Source: Citricoccus sp. K5 (GTDB lineage: Bacteria; Actinomycetota; Actinomycetes; Actinomycetales; Micrococcaceae). From it: a stretch of DNA of 64,000 nucleotides. The DNA lies in assembly GCF_902506195.1 (NCBI RefSeq), contig NZ_LR732817.1, positions 248,001 to 312,000 of the forward strand, given 5' to 3'. How positions within the stretch are numbered: the stretch's first letter is position 1; the number at the start of each line of letters is the position of its first letter. The position numbers and the translations under genes are program-made. Under the pieces are notes generated by a model. It was not told the DNA's origin. It saw only the letters and a program-made list of their open reading frames with translations, and did not search any database. Positions 61,068 to 64,000 of the stretch are shown one piece after another.

Positions 61068-61982
61068 ATGGACACCCCTGACATCATCACCCTCGCTGAG
61101 GCCCGCACGCTGGGAACGAGCCGGAGAGCATTGCAGAACTCCCGAGCCGAGCATCACCTCCATGGTCTTTACAGTCCGTTGCGTCGGGAACGAGATGGCG
61201 AGACGCTTCATCGATCATTGCTCAGGGCGGCCTCATCGGCGGCCACGGATGTGGCCTCCCATGAATCCGCCGCCCGACTGTGGGGGTTCCCGGGCTCGGT
61301 GGTTCCGAGCGAGATACAGCTGCTGTCCATCTCCGGAGATCGACGGCGGCGGGTCCAGGGGATGGCCGGGCGACGCGGACTGGTGCTCCCGGGCGAAACG
61401 ACAGTTCTCGGTGGGATCCCCGTCACCACCCCCGCTCGAACCTGGCTGGACCTGGCCCGCACCTCTGGTGTCCTGCGGCTAGTCCTCTGGGCCGACTGGC
61501 TGTTCAACCCAGTCTGGGGTGGAGACTGGGAGCGAGAGCCCCTGGCCACGCCGACTGAACTTCGAGCCCTCCTCGACCGCCACCCGGGCAAGCCCGGAAT
61601 TCGCAAGGCGCGCGCAGCCGCGGACCGAGCCAGAGTCGGATCGGATTCGCCGAAGGAAACTGAGCTACGTCTGGCCCTGGTTGATGCAGGACTGCCGGAA
61701 CCTGCGGTGAACCAGTGGATCATCGACCCCAGGACGGGAAGCCGAGTCCACCGAGGCGATCTGACCTACGACGAGTTCCGGATCGATCTGGAGTATGAAG
61801 GCGAACACCACTCCGGACCTGGCCAGGTACAACGGGACATCGCTCGCGCTGAACGACTCCGGGCGGCGGATTGGCTGGAACTGCGTTTTAGCTCGATGCA
61901 TTCTCGGCACGGTTGGCTCCCCGCCGTTCACAAGACCCGAGAGGCCCTCTTGTCCCGTGGGTGGGTGCCCAGGGGAGACTAA
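61068..61982 (+). CDS. DUF559-type nuclease-fold protein with AbiEi-like N-terminus
   Basis: A 304-aa protein. The N-terminal ~60 residues (ITLAEARTLGTSRRALQNSR, HHLHGLYSPL) resemble the winged-helix start of AbiEi/DUF559 proteins. A middle domain carries SHESAARLWGFPG and TTPARTWLDLAR. The C-terminal ~100 residues look like a DUF559/Vsr-related PD-(D/E)xK fold: KETELRLALVDAGLPEPAVN, then GDLTYDEFRIDLEYEGEHH and RDIARAERLRAADWLELRF. The plausible active-site residues are the aspartate of IDLEYEG, the following glutamates and the preceding GD. The role is unknown; such genes are common orphans in actinobacteria. CAGTCT ends 7 bases before the ATG, a near-consensus leaderless -10. The gene is bracketed by matching palindromic repeats. 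Confidence 0.8.
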   Translation: MDTPDIITLAEARTLGTSRRALQNSRAEHHLHGLYSPLRRERDGETLHRSLLRAASSAATDVASHESAARLWGFPGSVVPSEIQLLSISGDRRRRVQGMAGRRGLVLPGETTVLGGIPVTTPARTWLDLARTSGVLRLVLWADWLFNPVWGGDWEREPLATPTELRALLDRHPGKPGIRKARAAADRARVGSDSPKETELRLALVDAGLPEPAVNQWIIDPRTGSRVHRGDLTYDEFRIDLEYEGEHHSGPGQVQRDIARAERLRAADWLELRFSSMHSRHGWLPAVHKTREALLSRGWVPRGD

Positions 61983-62019
61983 GTCGCCCGTGAGGCTTCC
62001 ACATCCCCTTCCGATCCAG

Positions 62020-62092
62020 AACTGGAGGTCGAATTCGCACGGCGTCCAGAGGGCCTGGCCCCGAATACGGTGCGAATTCGACCTCCAGTTGC
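62020..62092. repeat. Palindromic repeat, right copy (perfect 21-bp arms)
   Basis: Arms 62020-62040 and 62070-62090 are exact reverse complements around a 29-nt centre. The sequence is the same as the left copy near 60873. It lies between the DUF559 gene and glgP and could terminate both. Confidence 0.92.
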
Positions 62093-62115
62093 TTGGGGAC
62101 GGTTGATAGGAGAGG

Positions 62116-64000
62116 TCAGCCGGCGTTGACCACGAGCGCCATCTCGGCCGTCGAGGCCAGCAGTTCGTGCTGCGGCAGGACCCGGACCGAGTAGCCGAAG
62201 GCGCCGGAACGGTCGATCACCAGTGAGCCGGTGAACTGCCAGCGGCCGTCACCCAGGTCCTGGGCCGGGGTCAGCTCCAGAGCGCCGGTGTCGGCCAGGG
62301 TGTCCTCCTCGAGCACGCTGGACGGTTTGGTGCTGACCCGGCCGTACACGGCTTCCACCCGCACGTCCTTGGGGGACAGCTGCCCCAGGCTGATGTAGGC
62401 GGAGACCTGCATCTCGTCGCCGACCTGGGGATTCTCGGAGACGCCGAGCGAATCCACGTGTTCCACGGCCACAGAGCCGAAGCCGCCCCGGACCCTGGTC
62501 TTCCAGGCGGCCAGTTCGCGGGCCCTGGCGTAGTCGTCGGCGTCCATGACCCGCCCCGCCCGCCCGGCTGGCAGGTAGAGCTCGTTGACGTAGTCCTGCA
62601 CCATCCGGTCTGCCGAGGTCGCCGGGCCGAGGGTGGCCATGGTGTGCTTGATCATGGCCAGCCACTGGTGCGGGAGGCCGTCCGTGGAAGCGTCCGACGG
62701 GCCGGCGGCCCCGGCCTGGTCCGAGGGCTCGGCTCCATAGAAGCGCGGCACCAGCTCGTTCTCCAGCAGGCCGTAGAGTGCGGCCGCCTCCACGTCGTCC
62801 CGCTCCTCGGTGGAGGCCGCGGACGAGGCGCTCGGGATGGCCCAGCCGTTCTCGCCGTCGTACATCTCGTCCCACCAGCCGTCCAGTACGGACAGGTTCA
62901 GCCCCCCGTTCATGGCGACCTTCATGCCGGAGGTGCCGCAGGCCTCCAACGGGCGCAGGGGATTGTTCAGCCACACGTCGCAACCGGGCATGAGGGTGGA
63001 GGCCATCTGGATGTCGTAGTTGGGCAGGAACACGATCCGGTGGCGCACCTCGGGGTCGTCCGTGAACCGCACCATCTGCTGGATCATCAGCTTGCCCTGT
63101 TCATCGGCGGGGTGGGACTTGCCGGCCACCACCAGCTGGATGGGGTGCTCCGGATCCGTCAGGAGCCGCTTCAGCCGCTCCGGATCGCGCAGCATCAACG
63201 TCAACCGCTTGTAGGTGGGCACCCGCCGGGCGAATCCGATGGTCATGACGTTCTCGTCCAGCACGGAATCGGTCCAGGCGAGCTCGGCCTCGGAGGCCCC
63301 GCGCTTGCGCCAGGAGGACCGCAGCCGTGACCGCACGTCCGCGATGAGGGCCCGCCGCAGGGTCCGGCGCAGCTCCCACAGTTCCGCGTCGGGGACGTCG
63401 AAGACGCGCTGCCAGTCGTGACCGGCCACGGCGGACGTCCCGAACAGCTCGATCGCCCGGGCTGACACCGTGTCGGAGACCCAGGTGGGGGCGTGCACGC
63501 CGTTCGTGATGGAGCCGATCGGCACCTCATCGGCGTCGAAGCCCGGCCACAGGCCCTTGAACATCTCCCGGGACACCTCCCCGTGCAGCCGGGCCACGCC
63601 GTTGGCGCGCTGGCCGAGGCGCAGGCCCATCACGGCCATGTTGTGCACGCCCGGGGTGCCTCCCTCGTGGTCCTCGGCACCCAAGGCCAGGACATGATCG
63701 AGGGGCACGCTCGGGGCCAGCCCGGCCCGGAAGAACTGCTCCACCAGGGCGCGGTCGAATCGGTCGATCCCGGCCGGCACCGGTGTGTGCGTGGTGAACA
63801 CGGTGGAGGCCCGCACCGAGGTCAGCGCGGTCTCCCAGTCCAGCCCGGCGGACATGAGCTCCTCGATCCGCTCGATGCCCTGGAAGCCGGCATGTCCCTC
63901 GTTCGTGTGGTAGACGGACGGCACATCCGTACCGGTGAGGCGTGCGTACAGGCGCAGCGCCTTGACCCCGCCCATGCCGAGCAGCAGCTCCTGCTGCAGT
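62116..64000 (-). CDS. glgP: Alpha-glucan/glycogen phosphorylase (5' end outside window)
   Basis: PLP-dependent enzyme that releases glucose-1-phosphate from glycogen chains. The visible ~628 C-terminal residues include NEGHAGFQGIERIEEL, TVFTTHTPVPAG, SITNGVHAPTWV and FARRVPTYKRLTLML. They also include CDVWLNNPLRPLEACGTSGM and the PLP-lysine segment GMKVAMNGGLNLSVLDGWWD. The frame is open to the window edge (LQQELLLGMGG...), so the ATG at 63975 is internal and the true start lies beyond 64000. The motif spelling fits the long-type (TIGR02094-like) alpha-glucan phosphorylases of actinobacteria. It is convergent with the DUF559 gene. Confidence 0.93.
   Translation of the reverse strand, partial: LQQELLLGMGGVKALRLYARLTGTDVPSVYHTNEGHAGFQGIERIEELMSAGLDWETALTSVRASTVFTTHTPVPAGIDRFDRALVEQFFRAGLAPSVPLDHVLALGAEDHEGGTPGVHNMAVMGLRLGQRANGVARLHGEVSREMFKGLWPGFDADEVPIGSITNGVHAPTWVSDTVSARAIELFGTSAVAGHDWQRVFDVPDAELWELRRTLRRALIADVRSRLRSSWRKRGASEAELAWTDSVLDENVMTIGFARRVPTYKRLTLMLRDPERLKRLLTDPEHPIQLVVAGKSHPADEQGKLMIQQMVRFTDDPEVRHRIVFLPNYDIQMASTLMPGCDVWLNNPLRPLEACGTSGMKVAMNGGLNLSVLDGWWDEMYDGENGWAIPSASSAASTEERDDVEAAALYGLLENELVPRFYGAEPSDQAGAAGPSDASTDGLPHQWLAMIKHTMATLGPATSADRMVQDYVNELYLPAGRAGRVMDADDYARARELAAWKTRVRGGFGSVAVEHVDSLGVSENPQVGDEMQVSAYISLGQLSPKDVRVEAVYGRVSTKPSSVLEEDTLADTGALELTPAQDLGDGRWQFTGSLVIDRSGAFGYSVRVLPQHELLASTAEMALVVNAG

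Overview
This window is a high-GC (roughly 70 % by eye) actinobacterial chromosome segment. Gene content and protein style point to the Micrococcaceae (Arthrobacter/Citricoccus/Micrococcus/Kocuria group). The markers are senX3-regX3 next to gpmA, lpqE/carD followed by ispD-ispF-cysS-rlmB, lhr-nei, GTP-dependent PEP carboxykinase, an RqlH-type RecQ helicase, a DUF222/HNH protein, and many GTG/TTG starts. It is mostly ordinary core chromosome. I see no prophage, integrase, CRISPR array or rRNA operon. The window cuts a glgC-like gene at the left end and a glycogen phosphorylase at the right end.

Layout: (1) 1-7.2 kb, minus strand: rlmH, lhr helicase, nei glycosylase, glgC-like gene. (2) 7.2-12 kb: DUF1348 protein; a divergent LysR / LigM-type folate-dependent O-demethylase pair; sufS-sufU. 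(3) 12-17.5 kb: tRNA-Ser(CGA), tadA, upp, a winged-helix regulator behind a palindrome-rich leader, a SixA-like phosphatase, tRNA-Arg(ACG), pckG. (4) 17.7-28 kb: RecQ-phosphoribosyltransferase fusion, CNNM/CorC membrane protein, phosphohexomutase, MFS exporter, then a P-loop protein followed by an ABC-exporter-shaped protein whose ATPase motifs are gone, and a membrane-anchored protein with L7/L12-like repeats. (5) 28-40 kb: PRC-barrel stress protein, tRNA-Ser(GCT), S9 peptidase, FAD/NAD(P) protein, and two large secreted surface proteins (ExeM-type nuclease and 5'-nucleotidase) carrying a base-identical 549-bp triple-SLH cassette. (6) 40-48 kb: tRNA-Ser(TGA), DUF222/HNH protein, quinone reductase, tRNA-Thr(CGT), HAD hydrolase, secreted tripeptidyl aminopeptidase, holB-tmk. 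(7) 48-64 kb: trans-sulfuration enzyme, DUF2516, gpmA, phoU / senX3-regX3 with a PHO-box-like repeat between them, lpqE, carD-ispD-ispF, cysS, rlmB-glgX, a DUF559 nuclease-like gene bracketed by palindromic repeats, and glgP.

Themes: glycogen turnover (glgC-like, glgX, glgP) and gluconeogenesis (pckG, gpmA, phosphohexomutase); phosphate sensing (PhoU, SenX3-RegX3) plus surface enzymes that could release phosphate from extracellular DNA and nucleotides; translation and tRNA maintenance (TadA with its substrate tRNA-Arg(ACG), RlmH, RlmB, CysS, five tRNAs). At least fifteen genes have a TANNNT -10 box 6-8 bases before the start codon, which predicts widespread leaderless transcription and fixes several start sites.

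Items most worth a second look: the DUF559 gene between matching palindromes (60871-62092), the identical SLH cassettes (33757-34305 and 37058-37606), the degenerate ABC exporter with its P-loop neighbour (24164-27192), and the leaderless-promoter pattern.
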